Positions 35,450 through 44,989 of a DNA stretch of 64,000 bases are shown here, piece by piece. How positions within the stretch are numbered: the stretch's first letter is position 1; the number at the start of each line of letters is the position of its first letter. The position numbers and the translations under genes are program-made. A model generated the notes under the pieces. It saw nothing but the letters and a program-made list of their open reading frames with translations, searched no databases and was not told the origin of the DNA. This DNA comes from Marthasterias glacialis (taxonomy: Eukaryota > Echinodermata > Asteroidea > Forcipulatida > Asteriidae), in the NCBI GenBank assembly GCA_911728455.2, contig OU452228.1, positions 8,852,629-8,916,628 on the forward strand, in the 5' to 3' direction.

Positions 35450-35830
35450 TCCAAGGTCAGACGGTTGGGATGAGGACAACTTGAGAAAAATCCTTTTTGA
35501 TTAATTGACGGTATAGGTCATTCGAACGTGTCAAATTACGCCGTTAACGGCGATGTTAACTTCCCAAGTTTCTCCCAACGTATATAATTCAATTTGAGTA
35601 TTCAGGGATGTCGAGATATTTTTCTTTGATGTAGGCCGAGGGTGAAGTCGCACATATTAACCACCCGATTACACATTCTGGAATTGGCACAGACAGATTT
35701 AGGGCCGTGATTAGACCCAGCCGCCTGTGTGACTCGACCGACATAGTCAACCATCACTGCCCAGCGTTCTGAATCGCATATATATATATATCTGCAAACT
35801 CGGATGTAGCCTGAAGACAAAAAACCCCGA
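35450..35830. promoter_or_regulatory. Candidate conserved non-coding element
   Basis: Unique sequence with TTTTTGATTAATTGACGG, CGCCGTTAACGGCG (a palindrome at about 35540-35553) and GCCGTGATTAGACCC. No coding homology is recognised. Inference only. Confidence 0.25.
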
Positions 35831-36164
35831 TTCTTTTACAGATATGGTTCAGCGATGTTAGTTACACGTGAAATTTGTCTTCTCAAAATATCAATGCGAA
35901 ACCTGCTTAGTGTTGCAGGTCATGATGGTATCAGTCTCCCCTTTAAAGTAATAGACTTTTATCGTGTGGCCATCATCTTTGTCTTGTTTCCCGTTCGCAA
36001 TAACAACAATAAATGCGGAATCTCATTGTATCAAAAAGGGAACGGTCTATGCTGCTGTTTAACCTGTTTGACCCTTTTTTCAAAAACGTGGCTTTGGTTT
36101 GGACTTATAGTTTCAGTTTTTCATATCAAGTAATAAACCACAAGGGAAACTGAATGGGTCAATT

Positions 36165-36310
36165 TTAATTCAACTTGGGGGTGAACTAAGAAAGATTGAC
36201 CAGAATGGGATTTGAACCCTGTGACCACCGGATTAACGTGCCAGAGGGTCGCAATTTCAAATCGTGTTTTAGGCAGTCTTTCTTTGCTCACCCCCAAAAT
36301 CGGGGCTTCA
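36165..36310. mobile_element. Two SINE family D pieces fused head to head
   Basis: The left half, on the minus strand, reads GGGTTCAAATCCCATTCTGG then TCAATCTTTCTTAGTTCACC. The right half, on the plus strand, reads GCAATTTCAAATCGTG then GCAGTCTTTCTTTGCTCACC. Both match the family D piece at 13009. The outer 22 bases therefore form an inverted repeat (TTGGGGGTGARCWAAGAAAG). Confidence 0.7.
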
Positions 36311-36360
36311 AACAGGTAGTTGGAGCCAAAGCTTAAGCTGTGTATTCAAAAAGGGCCTAC

Positions 36361-36852
36361 ATATGGGTCATTCCATGAAGATGGGACACATTTTGTGACA
36401 TTTTTCAATATTATCATTTTTGCTCGAAAAAATGTTGATTCTAATATGTGTTTATCAATCATCACCTTTTATTTGGCTGTTGTCAGTATTTCAGAACGTT
36501 TTCAAATTTACAATGTTCAACAGAAACTTGATGCCAAATCCATAACAAAATAACTTCCTGCATGGGTATTAAAGTACACATGGCTGAGAAAATTAAGGAT
36601 GTATGTCACAATGTAACGGGGACACCAAATGTCACACCTATGGTGTCCCCATTACGTCAGTGTAGGCACTGTACAAGGTTTATTTTACACCACAGTAATC
36701 AAGTAAAACCTTTTTATGATTCACGTTTGGTGTTATTTATACTATGTAAAGCAAGATTGAGGAAGTAGACTAGTGAAGTGGTGAAAAAGCTTCATAGGTG
36801 GTAACGATGTAACGGTGTCCCTCGTGTTCCAACTTCATGGAATGACCCATAT
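36361..36852. mobile_element. Foldback element, 492 bp, with an inner hairpin
   Basis: The left end ATATGGGTCATTCCATGAAG continues ATGGGACAC. The right end is its reverse complement with few changes. Inside, TGTAACGGGGACACCA (36612) and TGGTGTCCCCATTACG (36640) make a second hairpin, and the right arm repeats the GTAACGGTGTCCC wording. A 77-residue frame in the left half is not recognised. Confidence 0.8.
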
Positions 36853-37035
36853 ATGTTTCATTGATTTGACTAAGGGGGGAAAAACAAGGGCTTCTTGTCT
36901 GCTGTAAAGATCTGCAACAGCATGTGTGACTCTCTGCAATTAATTTATATAAATACACGTGGGTGTATGGTGTGATATTTCCTAGACTGAAGAACGCTGT
37001 TGGGAATCTGAAGCCTTTGTTCTAACACTACATGC

Positions 37036-37310
37036 GGCGTGTCGTGGTCGAGTGGTCAATTGCACCGGATTCGCATCAGATTTCCGATGACAACGTCATC
37101 AGAGTGTGGGTTCGAATCCTGTTGTTGACGCTTGTGTCCTTGAATAAGACACTTGCTTCTCTCTGCCTAGTAGTGAAAGGGAGGGCTGAGATGGTTCTTG
37201 TGATTGATTTAGCTTGATGGGATACATACTTGGCAGCAGAGGCTTCATGTTCCCCAGGGAGTCGAAATGGTTCAAGGAATCGGATAAATGGCAGATACTG
37301 TCACTTTATA
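37036..37310 (+). mobile_element. tRNA-headed SINE, family B, with head
   Basis: The head is GGCGTGTCGTGGTCGAGTGG (A box) and GTGTGGGTTCGAATCCTG (B box). The body has GTGTCCTTGAATAAGACACT, GCTTCTCTCTGCCTAGTAGT, TTGATGGGATACATACTTGG and TTCCCCAGGGAGTCGAAATG. This copy links the B-type core seen elsewhere to a Leu-like tRNA head. The tail TTTATAAATGTCC lacks a simple repeat. Confidence 0.8.
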
Positions 37311-37369
37311 AATGTCCACTGTTGTGATTATAAAGGATTTCGGACAGTGACTTCTTCACAAACCAATAA

Positions 37370-37927
37370 TTAAGTCATATGTGGAGTTAAATTGACATTA
37401 CTAAAGGGAAATATAAATGAAATAACTGTTGACTTAGTTGTTGTATTGGTTAAATATGAGTAATATAAAGTTGTAAGGAATGCTACATTTAAATTTATAC
37501 TGCATTTACTTTCTCTGAAACTGAGAGAAAAAAACAACAACCAGATTTTGTGTATGGAAGCCAATTTGCTAACTGGCATTTTGTGTATGGAAGCCAATTT
37601 GCTGTGAATGGAAGCCAGTTTACCCATTGGCATTGTATGTATGGAAGCCAGTTTACCCACTGGCATTTTGTGAATTGAAGCCAGTTTACCCATTGGCATT
37701 TTGTGTACGGAAGCCAGTTTACCCATTAGCATTGTGTGTAAGGAAGCCACTGGCATTTTGTATATGGAAGCCAAATTGCCGACTGGCATTTCGTAAATTG
37801 AAGCCAGTTTACCCACTGGCATTTTGTGTACGGGAGCCAATTTTTCTGACTTGTATTTTCCTTGGGAGGATGTATGGAAGCCAGATTGCCAACAAGCATT
37901 TTCATGAAAGACTAGTGCCCCCAGCAC
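37370..37927 (-). CDS. Repeat-encoded open frame of 185 codons, doubtful gene
   Basis: On the minus strand the frame starts at 37927 and stops at 37370. Residues about 35-130 are built from 11-residue units of the form KMPVGKLASIH, encoded by the 33-bp minisatellite at 37555-37870. The N-terminal 35 residues and the hydrophobic, serine/threonine-rich C-terminal 55 residues are not repeated and match no family I know. Two short units (21 and 24 bp) are missing 12 and 9 bases, both multiples of three, so the frame survives. The plus strand is also open across most of the array, which weakens the case for coding. No splice sites, start context or promoter were established. More likely a minisatellite with a chance frame than a gene. 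Confidence 0.2.
   Translation of the reverse strand: MLGALVFHENACWQSGFHTSSQGKYKSEKLAPVHKMPVGKLASIYEMPVGNLASIYKMPVASLHTMLMGKLASVHKMPMGKLASIHKMPVGKLASIHTMPMGKLASIHSKLASIHKMPVSKLASIHKIWLLFFSLSFRESKCSINLNVAFLTTLYYSYLTNTTTKSTVISFIFPFSNVNLTPHMT
37555..37870. repeat. 33-bp minisatellite, about ten units, hairpin-forming
   Basis: GAAGCCAGTTTACCCACTGG begins near 37557, 37590, 37611, 37644, 37677, 37710, 37743, 37767 and 37800, with a variant GGAGCC at 37833. Spacings are 33, 33, 21, 33, 33, 33, 33, 24, 33 and 33. Each full unit contains GCCAGT...ACTGGC or GCCA...TGGC, a short stem. Confidence 0.92.
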
Positions 37928-38239
37928 CGAACCCCACTGTAGTCAATAGTGTCAAAGCAACAAACTTTTGTTTGCAAACTTGTGTGCTTAAAAGAAAACT
38001 AATGATTTTAGTCAGTAAAATGACTGAATTTGAGTCCGGATGCCGTTGTTAGTCCTTCATTTGCCAACTGAGGCTCAAAATGCCGACTGAGAAAAATTAT
38101 TGGAGCTACACCGCAGAACTAATATAATACATTGAAACAAGATGAAGATGCTCAAGATCATGCAATGTATTCTTCTGCTCAATAAAAAAAATAATAAAAA
38201 GGGAAATTAAAAAAGGGAAATTAAATAGGTCTATCAGGA

Positions 38240-38520
38240 AATATTATTAGGTAGCAAAGTCCTTCAGAGCACCCAGAGTTGGCAGCCCAATTTAATTTAC
38301 TCCGCGGAAATTGATCACTTACAGAGATTCCCCTTTTTGTTGTAATTAATTACAGCAATTGAAAAGCGCAAGATAATATTGCGGCCTTGAACCTGGCGAT
38401 CATTGGGACACTATTACCATATGCCTGCGAGTCTGAGTTTATAGCTAATTGCAGCGGATGGACTCAATGTAATTCAATTAGTATATTAGCTTTTGATTAC
38501 ACTTGACTACTGGTCGGTGG
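38240..38520. promoter_or_regulatory. Candidate conserved non-coding element
   Basis: Unique sequence with GTAATTAATTACAGCAATTG (38341-38360), TAATTGCAGCGGATGG and ATTCAATTAGTATATTAGC, which are homeodomain-like core sites. No coding frame. It is followed by a G run at 38546-38560. Inference only. Confidence 0.3.
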
Positions 38521-39050
38521 CGGAATGCAGGGGGATGGGAGGTGGGGGGGGGGGGGGGAGGGGACCGGCTAATTGGATCTAATTATACACCATTTGCGTT
38601 GTGAGGGCCAGTGCAGACATTCCTGTATGTCACGATGTTGACATCACACGTTTAAATACCGGTGAACTGTAAGGTCATGTTCTGTCAGGCAGAAAGTGTG
38701 CATCAGTCTACAGACAATATGCACATGGCATTGCATGTTGCTGAACAGCCGCGGTAACAAAAACAACTTTTCTAAGGACATTGCATTTTTTGTTGTTGTA
38801 TGACTTAAAAGCATGCGGCCAACAGTGGTAATTGTCAAAGACCGGTATCTGCACTTTGCCTAGCCCGCCATTAATACATAAAATAAACAATGGATTTCTA
38901 GATGACGGCAATCCATGCACTCTTCTGAAAACCACTAATGTAAAGTACCTTTAACTTAAGTTGAATGAGGCACATGTTTTTTCACAACATTTTAAACTTA
39001 GAAAAACACACAGAGCTCTTGTGACATATACACTGTGTGGACACTCCTTT

Positions 39051-39446
39051 GTCCCAGACAGTTAGCTCAACGGGAGAGCCACTGGTAGTATTGCCAAGTT
39101 AAGCACCATTGACTGTGGTTAGTAAATGGATGGGAGACCACTCCATGTACTGTCATGGTTGGTAGCTTGTCTGGGACATGATAGGGCTTTGTAACATCAA
39201 GCTCGCGTCTTTCGGATGGGACGTAAAACTGTAGGTCCTGTGCGTTGTGTAATGCACATAAAACACCCAGAACACTTATCGTAAAAAGAGAAGGGGCTTG
39301 CCCCGGTGTTTCTGGTTTGGCTGCTTAATGCGCCACCTCTGAGCATGTTTGGAGCATAGATTATACACATTGTAATGCGCATTTGATCATATTAATATGG
39401 AATTTGCGCAATATAAATGGAAAATTATTAATTATTATTATTATCA
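39051..39446 (+). mobile_element. 5S rRNA-headed SINE (SINE3-like) with Deu-like domain
   Basis: The first 127 bases resemble a 5S rRNA gene. AAGTTAAGCACC (box A region, about 39097-39108), GGTTAGTAAATGGATGGGAG with ACC (intermediate element, 39118-39139) and GTTGGTAGC (box C region, 39158-39166) are in 5S order. GTCCCAGACA at the start pairs with TGTCTGGGAC at 39168-39177, mimicking 5S helix I. The middle third is the Deu-like domain shared with the tRNA-headed SINEs (TCTTTCGGATGGGACGTAAA, CCCAGAACACTTATCGTAAA, GGGGCTTGCCCCGGTG). The end TGTAATGCGCATTTGATC, GCGCAATATAAATGG and ATTATTATT is LINE-like. The 5' third of the 5S region is diverged. It is not a working 5S gene. Confidence 0.88.
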
Positions 39447-40258
39447 TGCAGTTGAGAACAAGACATTTTTCAAACCCCCGTCATTTCTATGGGAGAGAAT
39501 GTTTTGAGAGCTGGTTTTCAAACACCCGATCCCTTTAATAAAAATACGTCTTTTGTTATCGGGTCACAGGCACACTTCGTATGTAGCACTTAAACAAGCA
39601 TGCCTGTGTGAAAATTACCCATCAGGAGAATGCCCCAGTACCACTTGATATCAGCTCTGTAGGTAAACACAGTAGCATCTCCAACACATGACTGATTCAA
39701 GTTGGGTGTGTTACAATCATGTAAGGGTAAGCAAGGGATCAATGTCTATCACCTTTGACAGACATCTCACATCCTTTCTCATTTCCGGAACATAAATTGA
39801 AAGCTATCTTATCTGCCCATCCACCCTAGACGTTAGATAAAAAAAGCATTAACTTTGACATTTGCTGTAAGAGTGTAGAGTTGCCTACATATTAAATCCA
39901 TGATAGTCAGGCGATAACATAGAAACAGAACCCGCAGACGTCTGAGCTCAACCACATGCATTTCAGCATTTTCTCCATTTTGTATTATTTGTCAATCTGT
40001 TTCCCGCTGTACGCGCTAATCCTCCAATCAGATCGCTCGATGGGAGCTTGATAATAAACCCATATCATACTCCCAGTAGTCTATATTGCACTCTTGGTAT
40101 TGTGACTATCATGCGTCACGCTCCGTATATGGACAGTGCAAAATAATTCTAAACTTTGCGCGTTGCACGTGCTGCTCTTCATGAAACAACGCTCAAAATT
40201 GTTAAACTTCACACGTCGCACGTGAAAAAAGGTATGAAGTTGGCTGGAAGATAAATTT

Positions 40259-40390
40259 GTTATCACACTCACACTCGTGGAATACGGAAAAATATAGCAC
40301 GTCTGCGTCCCATATCCCACTCGGCCTGCAGCCTCGTGGGATATGGGAAGCGCTATATTTTTCCCTTTTCCACTCGCGCTTGTCTGATAA
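40259..40390. mobile_element. Foldback element, 132 bp
   Basis: The left arm (40259-40325) has GTTATCACACTC, GGAATACGGAAAAATATAGC and GTCCCATATCCCACTCGG. The right arm (40331-40390) mirrors it with GTGGGATATGGGAAGCGCTA, TATTTTTCCCTTTTCCACTC and GATAAC. The loop is only about five bases. Confidence 0.85.
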
Positions 40391-40800
40391 CTTTTATCAC
40401 GTGACTCGCCTGTATGGCAAAATTATATCATGTGACACCCCTGTGTGGCAAAATGATGAAGCACATTGAGCATTTTTCTGTGTTTTGGGATCGATCTAAA
40501 TGACTTAGTATCTGTATGTCAAATTTGGCCATGCTCACGTGTCATATGTCATCATTTTGCCATACACTCGTTAAAAACACTGTATAATAACACGTGGGGG
40601 GCATTGAAAATTGTGATGCACATCGAGCAATTTCTGTTTTTTTTTTTTTTTTTTTTGACGATCTAAATGGCGCACTATCTGTACATATAGCAAATTTTGC
40701 CATGGCACACATGACATGTTATCATTTTGCCATATGTGCGTCAAAGAATGTCATAATAAATGGCTGTGTGCGTCCATTAAGTGGTCTTACATATGATTCC
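40391..40800. repeat. Dispersed repeat with inverted TATGGCAAAAT words
   Basis: CCTGTATGGCAAAATTATAT and GTGTGGCAAAATGATGAAGC on the left are mirrored by TATGTCATCATTTTGCCATA and TGTTATCATTTTGCCATATG further right, with GATCTAAATGRC(T/G)YASTATCTG occurring twice. A T run lies at 40638-40658. Similar words occur at 13890-14330. Confidence 0.6.
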
Positions 40801-40828
40801 CCCGGGTATTGACTCACACCTCGTCATG

Positions 40829-41146
40829 TGCCCAGCAAAAGGACGTAAAGGAAAGTTCCCGGCAAAAGGACGTAAGCAATTTGAGTTAAAATTTGTGTTT
40901 CAAGAATTATGAGCGGGAAAGTTTGGTAAATTTGTTGCCATGCAAAAGTCATTCTAGAAAGGTTAAATTCTGCATGGCGAATGGGGAAACATGTCTTCAG
41001 GGTAATTCTAGCAAAAAAACAAACAAAAATGACATATTTTTCATGTCAGGAGCCATTTTGTTGCTTACGTCCTTTTGTTACTGGGACAAACTACTCTATG
41101 TTCTGGGCAAAAGGGGCCTTACGCCCTTTTGCCAGGCACACGACGT
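40829..41146. mobile_element. MITE with about 27-bp terminal inverted repeats
   Basis: The left end CGTCATGTGCCCAGCAAAAG continues GACGTAA. The right end carries CTTACGCCCTTTTGCCAGGC then ACACGACG. A second, inner pair (GGCAAAAGGACGTAAGC near 40861 and GCTTACGTCCTTTTGTTAC near 41063) is also inverted. Confidence 0.8.
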
Positions 41147-41149
41147 TAT

Positions 41150-41640
41150 GTTCCATTTCAATGGGCAGTATGTACCAATTGTTGCCATTTTCACGAAGTG
41201 ACGAATGTGCAATACAGCCAAAAATCCATGATGCGGGAAAATCGCGTTTGAAGTTGAACTATTTTCGAAACTGCTGCTTCGGACACTGCTTACTATGTTT
41301 TCTTTTAAATTTTCCTACCAAAATAGAGCTGACTTCTTCACACATTAAGAACTGTTTTGCTTTGATGAAATAGTAATTCCTAAACACATGAGTCACTTCA
41401 TGAAAGTAAAAAAAAACGAGACTTGCACGCAGAGCACTGTGTACAAACCAATACATAGTGAGATTCGTCACTTTGTGAAAATGCTAAAGTTAAATAGGTC
41501 AACAGATTGGTCACTTCATAAAAGCATAAAAGTCAGTCCCCGCGTGTTTGGCACCATGCCAGTTCTGTGTATTTCAATGGGTAAAGTGGCCAATCTTGAT
41601 TCATCACTTCATGAAAACGCAACATGTTAAATCTAGTGAT
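41150..41640. repeat. Cluster of TCACTTCATGAAAA words
   Basis: The near-palindromic word TCACTTYRTGAAAR or its complement occurs at about 41196, 41394, 41468, 41510 and 41605. TTTCAATGGG occurs at both ends (about 41155 and 41573) in direct orientation. Two 70-130 residue frames here are not recognised. Confidence 0.5.
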
Positions 41641-41690
41641 TATTCAGTCATGCTTAGTGATTCCACTACCAATATTTAACTTCCTGAGAT

Positions 41691-42142
41691 TGGCACAATT
41701 TTTTCCATAGATTTTCCAACATTTCCTTAGATTTTTCATGGAATTTCCTTAGAATTATCTCAAATAATTGTAGTTAAAAATACTAATCACACTGTCATAC
41801 AGCAACTACAACTACATGAAGTTATGAACACATCTATATCTCAGACCTAAGCTTAGCCTACAATGTCAACAAAACCAGACTAATCAAACAGCCGTCGGGC
41901 GTAACCGTCTGTTCTGCAGATGCCCCGAAATGGCCACACTGTTCATTTAGACTCAGATTTTCTGTATTTTTACTTGATTGTATTGATGTTTATTTTATTT
42001 TCAACATTTCTTTAAAAACGTTTTTAAATTTTGGAGTTTCTTAAGAATTTGGAATTTCCTTAAAATTGTTCACTTTCTTAGAAATTTCCCTAGGACACAA
42101 AAATTTCCTTAATATAAGAAAATTTCCTTTGGAGTGGAAGCA
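41691..42142 (+). repeat. Duplicated 0.4-kb repeat, copy 1
   Basis: Starts TGGCACAATTTTTTCC and ends GGAGTGGAAGCA. Both flanks are rich in TTTCCTTAGA words. The centre has CATCTATATCTCAGACCTAA, AATCAAACAGCCGTCGGGCG and GATGCCCCGAAATGGCCACA. The second copy is at 43260-43626 in the same orientation. TGCTTAGTGATTCCACTACC at 41651 partly mirrors the end, so the true element may begin there. Confidence 0.85.
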
Positions 42143-42219
42143 TTTCACCATTTGCTCCACCTCTATCTGTATTATACCTTGAACTGTCCTATAATATCAA
42201 GGGGAAAAACACTGGACAG

Positions 42220-42640
42220 ACCTAGGAAAGTTGAGGAATTGCCTCAACTATCCTAGGTTACAAAAAAAGGTCGGCCAACCTTTTTGTTTAATCCTAGGAT
42301 AGTTAAGGAAAATGCCTCAACTATCCTAGGAAAAAAACATGGTGAATGCACCTGTTTTAATCCTAGGATAGTTAAGGAAAATGCCTCAACTATCCTAGGA
42401 GAAAAAACATGGTGAATGCACCTGTTTTTAATCCTAGGATAGTTAAGGAAAATGCCTCAACTATCCTAGGAGAAAAAACATGGTGAGTGCACATGTTTTT
42501 TAATCCTAGGATAGTTAAGGAAATGCTTAAACTATCAGGAGAAAAAACACAGTGACTACAGCTGTTTTTGTTTTATCCTATGGTAGTTCAGGAAATGCCT
42601 CAACTATCTAAAAAACTATCTGATTACATTAAGTTTATAG
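42220..42640. repeat. 71-bp satellite of hairpin monomers, six units
   Basis: Units start near 42220, 42291, 42360, 42431, 42503 and 42575. Each carries CCTAGGATAGTT, a short centre (AAGGAAAATGCCTC) and AACTATCCTAGG, an almost perfect 12-bp inverted repeat, followed by an A-rich spacer with ATGGTGAATGCACCTG. The last unit is decayed. The array lies between the two copies of the 0.4-kb repeat. Confidence 0.93.
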
Positions 42641-43259
42641 GAAAATAAGCTTATTACCGAAGAAGAACAGTGAACACATCTTTTTGTTCAATTCTAGAAT
42701 AAGAAATGCCATCATTTTTACTGGAAAGATACCATTGGTGAACATTTGATTGTTTTGTTATCCTAGGATTGAAATATTTGCTTGTTCTGTGACAGAACAA
42801 ATACGTAAAGCTTTTCTTTGTGGAAACATGTACCTTCTCTTTTAGTAACATGTAGCCTTGAAATTTTGATGTATAATTTCATTTTGTTAAATTTTTGGGG
42901 ATGGCATGGTGGTTTGAACTACCTCTTGCATTTAACCTCTTTGCTCACGCTACCACTATCAAGCAATAGAAAGCTGCGCTAACATTTTCACTATATTCTT
43001 GTTCATTCTATCAAAGTAGACTTGTTTGTACATGTTCTTTTAACCAGTTGGAAACGGATGACGTGAATCACGCAAATGTTTCCCCAGCTTATAAACGTAA
43101 GCCGTGTAAAACTGCCATTATGTAATTTCGACCACTGGTGTAAAGATCGCCCGGTCAATCAACTGCGAAGCATGCACAGACCACACACATGCCGTCTAAC
43201 TCTTTGATTCACCCACACAAGGACAAAAAGGGTCTTAAATATATTCGCATTTTTTAGAT

Positions 43260-43626
43260 TGGCACAATTTTTTCCTTAGATTTTTCTTGGAATTTCCTTA
43301 GAATTTCCTTTAATAATTGTCGTAAAAATTACAAATCACACCGTCATACAGCAAGTTATGAAGTTATGAACACATCTGTATCTCAGACCTAATCTTAGTG
43401 TATGATGTCAACGAAGCCAGACTAATCAAACAGCCGCTGGGCGTAGCCCTCTGTTCTGCGGATGCCCCGAAATGGCCACACTTTTCATTTGGACTCAAAT
43501 TTACTGTAGTTTTAATTGATTGTCTTGATTTTTCTTTTATGTTCAACAACATTTCTTTAAACAAAATTGTAGATTTTGCAATTTCCTTAAAATTTCCTTA
43601 AGATCTTTGTTTTAGGAGTGGAAGCA
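43260..43626 (+). repeat. Duplicated 0.4-kb repeat, copy 2
   Basis: Starts TGGCACAATTTTTTCC and ends GGAGTGGAAGCA. It shares CATCTGTATCTCAGACCTAA, CAAACAGCCGCTGGGCGTAG and GATGCCCCGAAATGGCCACA with copy 1. It is about 85 bases shorter, mostly in the TTTCCTTA-rich right flank. Confidence 0.85.
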
Positions 43627-43854
43627 CTGGTCATGCTAATTAGTGTAATTACAAAATCAGTTTGTCTTAGGTCGTGAAACTTGCTGAAAACGTTATCAGC
43701 AATGAGTATGTCAAGAATTTGTACCAAAAAAACAACAACAAAAAACAATTTGCACTATTTTTGGATTTTTGACACTTTCCTCACTTTGTGAAAACAAGGC
43801 TCACTTTGTGAAAACAAGGACAAACTGTACATGTTGCTATCCCGTCATGACATA

Positions 43855-44065
43855 GCTCTTGAAAACAAGACGATTGGAATGAATTTACTTTAAACCAATT
43901 ATGTACCACCCCTTTATGATATGTTTCTCGAAAGCTAGAGGTTGGATTGAATATACTCTTCAAAAATCAATTATGAACAATCCCTTGATGATATCATTCT
44001 TAGTGCTCTACCATCCCTTTAGGATGTGTTTCTTGAAAACTAGAGTATTGAATGAATGTTTAGTA
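43855..44065 (+). repeat. S1 minisatellite, second locus, about 2.5 units
   Basis: TTGAAAACAAGACGATTGGA, GTACCACCCCTTTATGATAT, CGAAAGCTAGAGGTTGGATT and TTGAAAACTAGAGTATTGAA match the S1 monomer order in the array at 5820-6510, in the same orientation. Confidence 0.8.
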
Positions 44066-44817
44066 AGGTTTGGGGTAACACCATGTACATGAAAATAATC
44101 TCTCTATGAGTTGTGGTGGTTCTGAAAAGAGGTAGTGGTGTAACAGCGCTATGCTTAAAATACCTACATAAAACAAACAATGATATTCCCTTTAATTTGT
44201 CAGTGTGCCATATTCATAACCTAAGTGACCGCCCCCTCTTAACTCGTTGTCAACCTTGGCCCCATAGAAATCAGATCTTGAATTGATAGATCACGTTTAC
44301 ACGCACAGTTATATAAAGCTAAATCCAGTAGGCTTTCGCCCGGGATCTCATCACTACAGACTCCAATGAAGTGCATATGACTGTGTAACCAATCGCTCTG
44401 AATTCATCTCATGTTGGATATCATGAACACAGGATAAGAATGAATTAAACCATGGGTTGACCGACTTTGGCAAAACTATGGGTCATGCTGGGATGGTGAA
44501 TTGGTATCCAATCCCCCTGTGTGTTCATTTTACAACATATTTCTGGAGAGCATTGTTCTGTGCTTTTAGTATTTTCCCTCTTTTTTTTTTTACCCCCACC
44601 ACCTTTTTTTCGTTCTCCAATTGTGTCTCCGGATTGTAACTAAATGAAATATTGATTTGCATTGATTTGATTTGACTTGAACTGAATAAAATCAAACCAT
44701 ATCGTCTCCGACTCATGGAAAAACTAGGGCATGCCCATTCTCTAGCAGCTCCAGTGAAGGGGCACAAGACTGTGGAACTGTTTGCTCTGTGGTAGTTTTA
44801 GGTCAGATTTCGGAACC

Positions 44818-44839
44818 GGGGGGGGGGGGGGGGGGGGGG
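44818..44839. repeat. Poly-G tract, 22 bases
   Basis: A pure G run, a strong quadruplex candidate. Confidence 0.95.
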
Positions 44840-44989
44840 AGTCTCTCACATAGAGAGATTTCCCAAGGACAATTGTTTCTATTCTTTATTGTTTATTTTT
44901 TCCAGTCTTTAAAAATAATGTTAACAAATCTATTGTGCGCATTTTAACAGCAAAATGTTCAAAACGCATTGCAATCTAAAATACAATTG

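Noticed and set aside
39051..39177. Functional 5S rRNA gene
   Set aside because: The first third is diverged from 5S, and the sequence continues into a SINE body and a LINE-like tail without a Pol III terminator at the expected place.
42220..42640. CRISPR-like array
   Set aside because: Units repeat along their whole length including the spacers, and the DNA is clearly animal. It is a satellite.
41691..43626. LTR retrotransposon with 0.4-kb LTRs
   Set aside because: The repeats differ in length, no target duplication or primer-binding site was seen, and the interior has no coding sequence.
44340..44790. Possible tandem duplication (CTCCARTGAAGKGCAYAWGACTGTG twice)
   Set aside because: Two short, diverged matches in rearranged order; too weak to define units.
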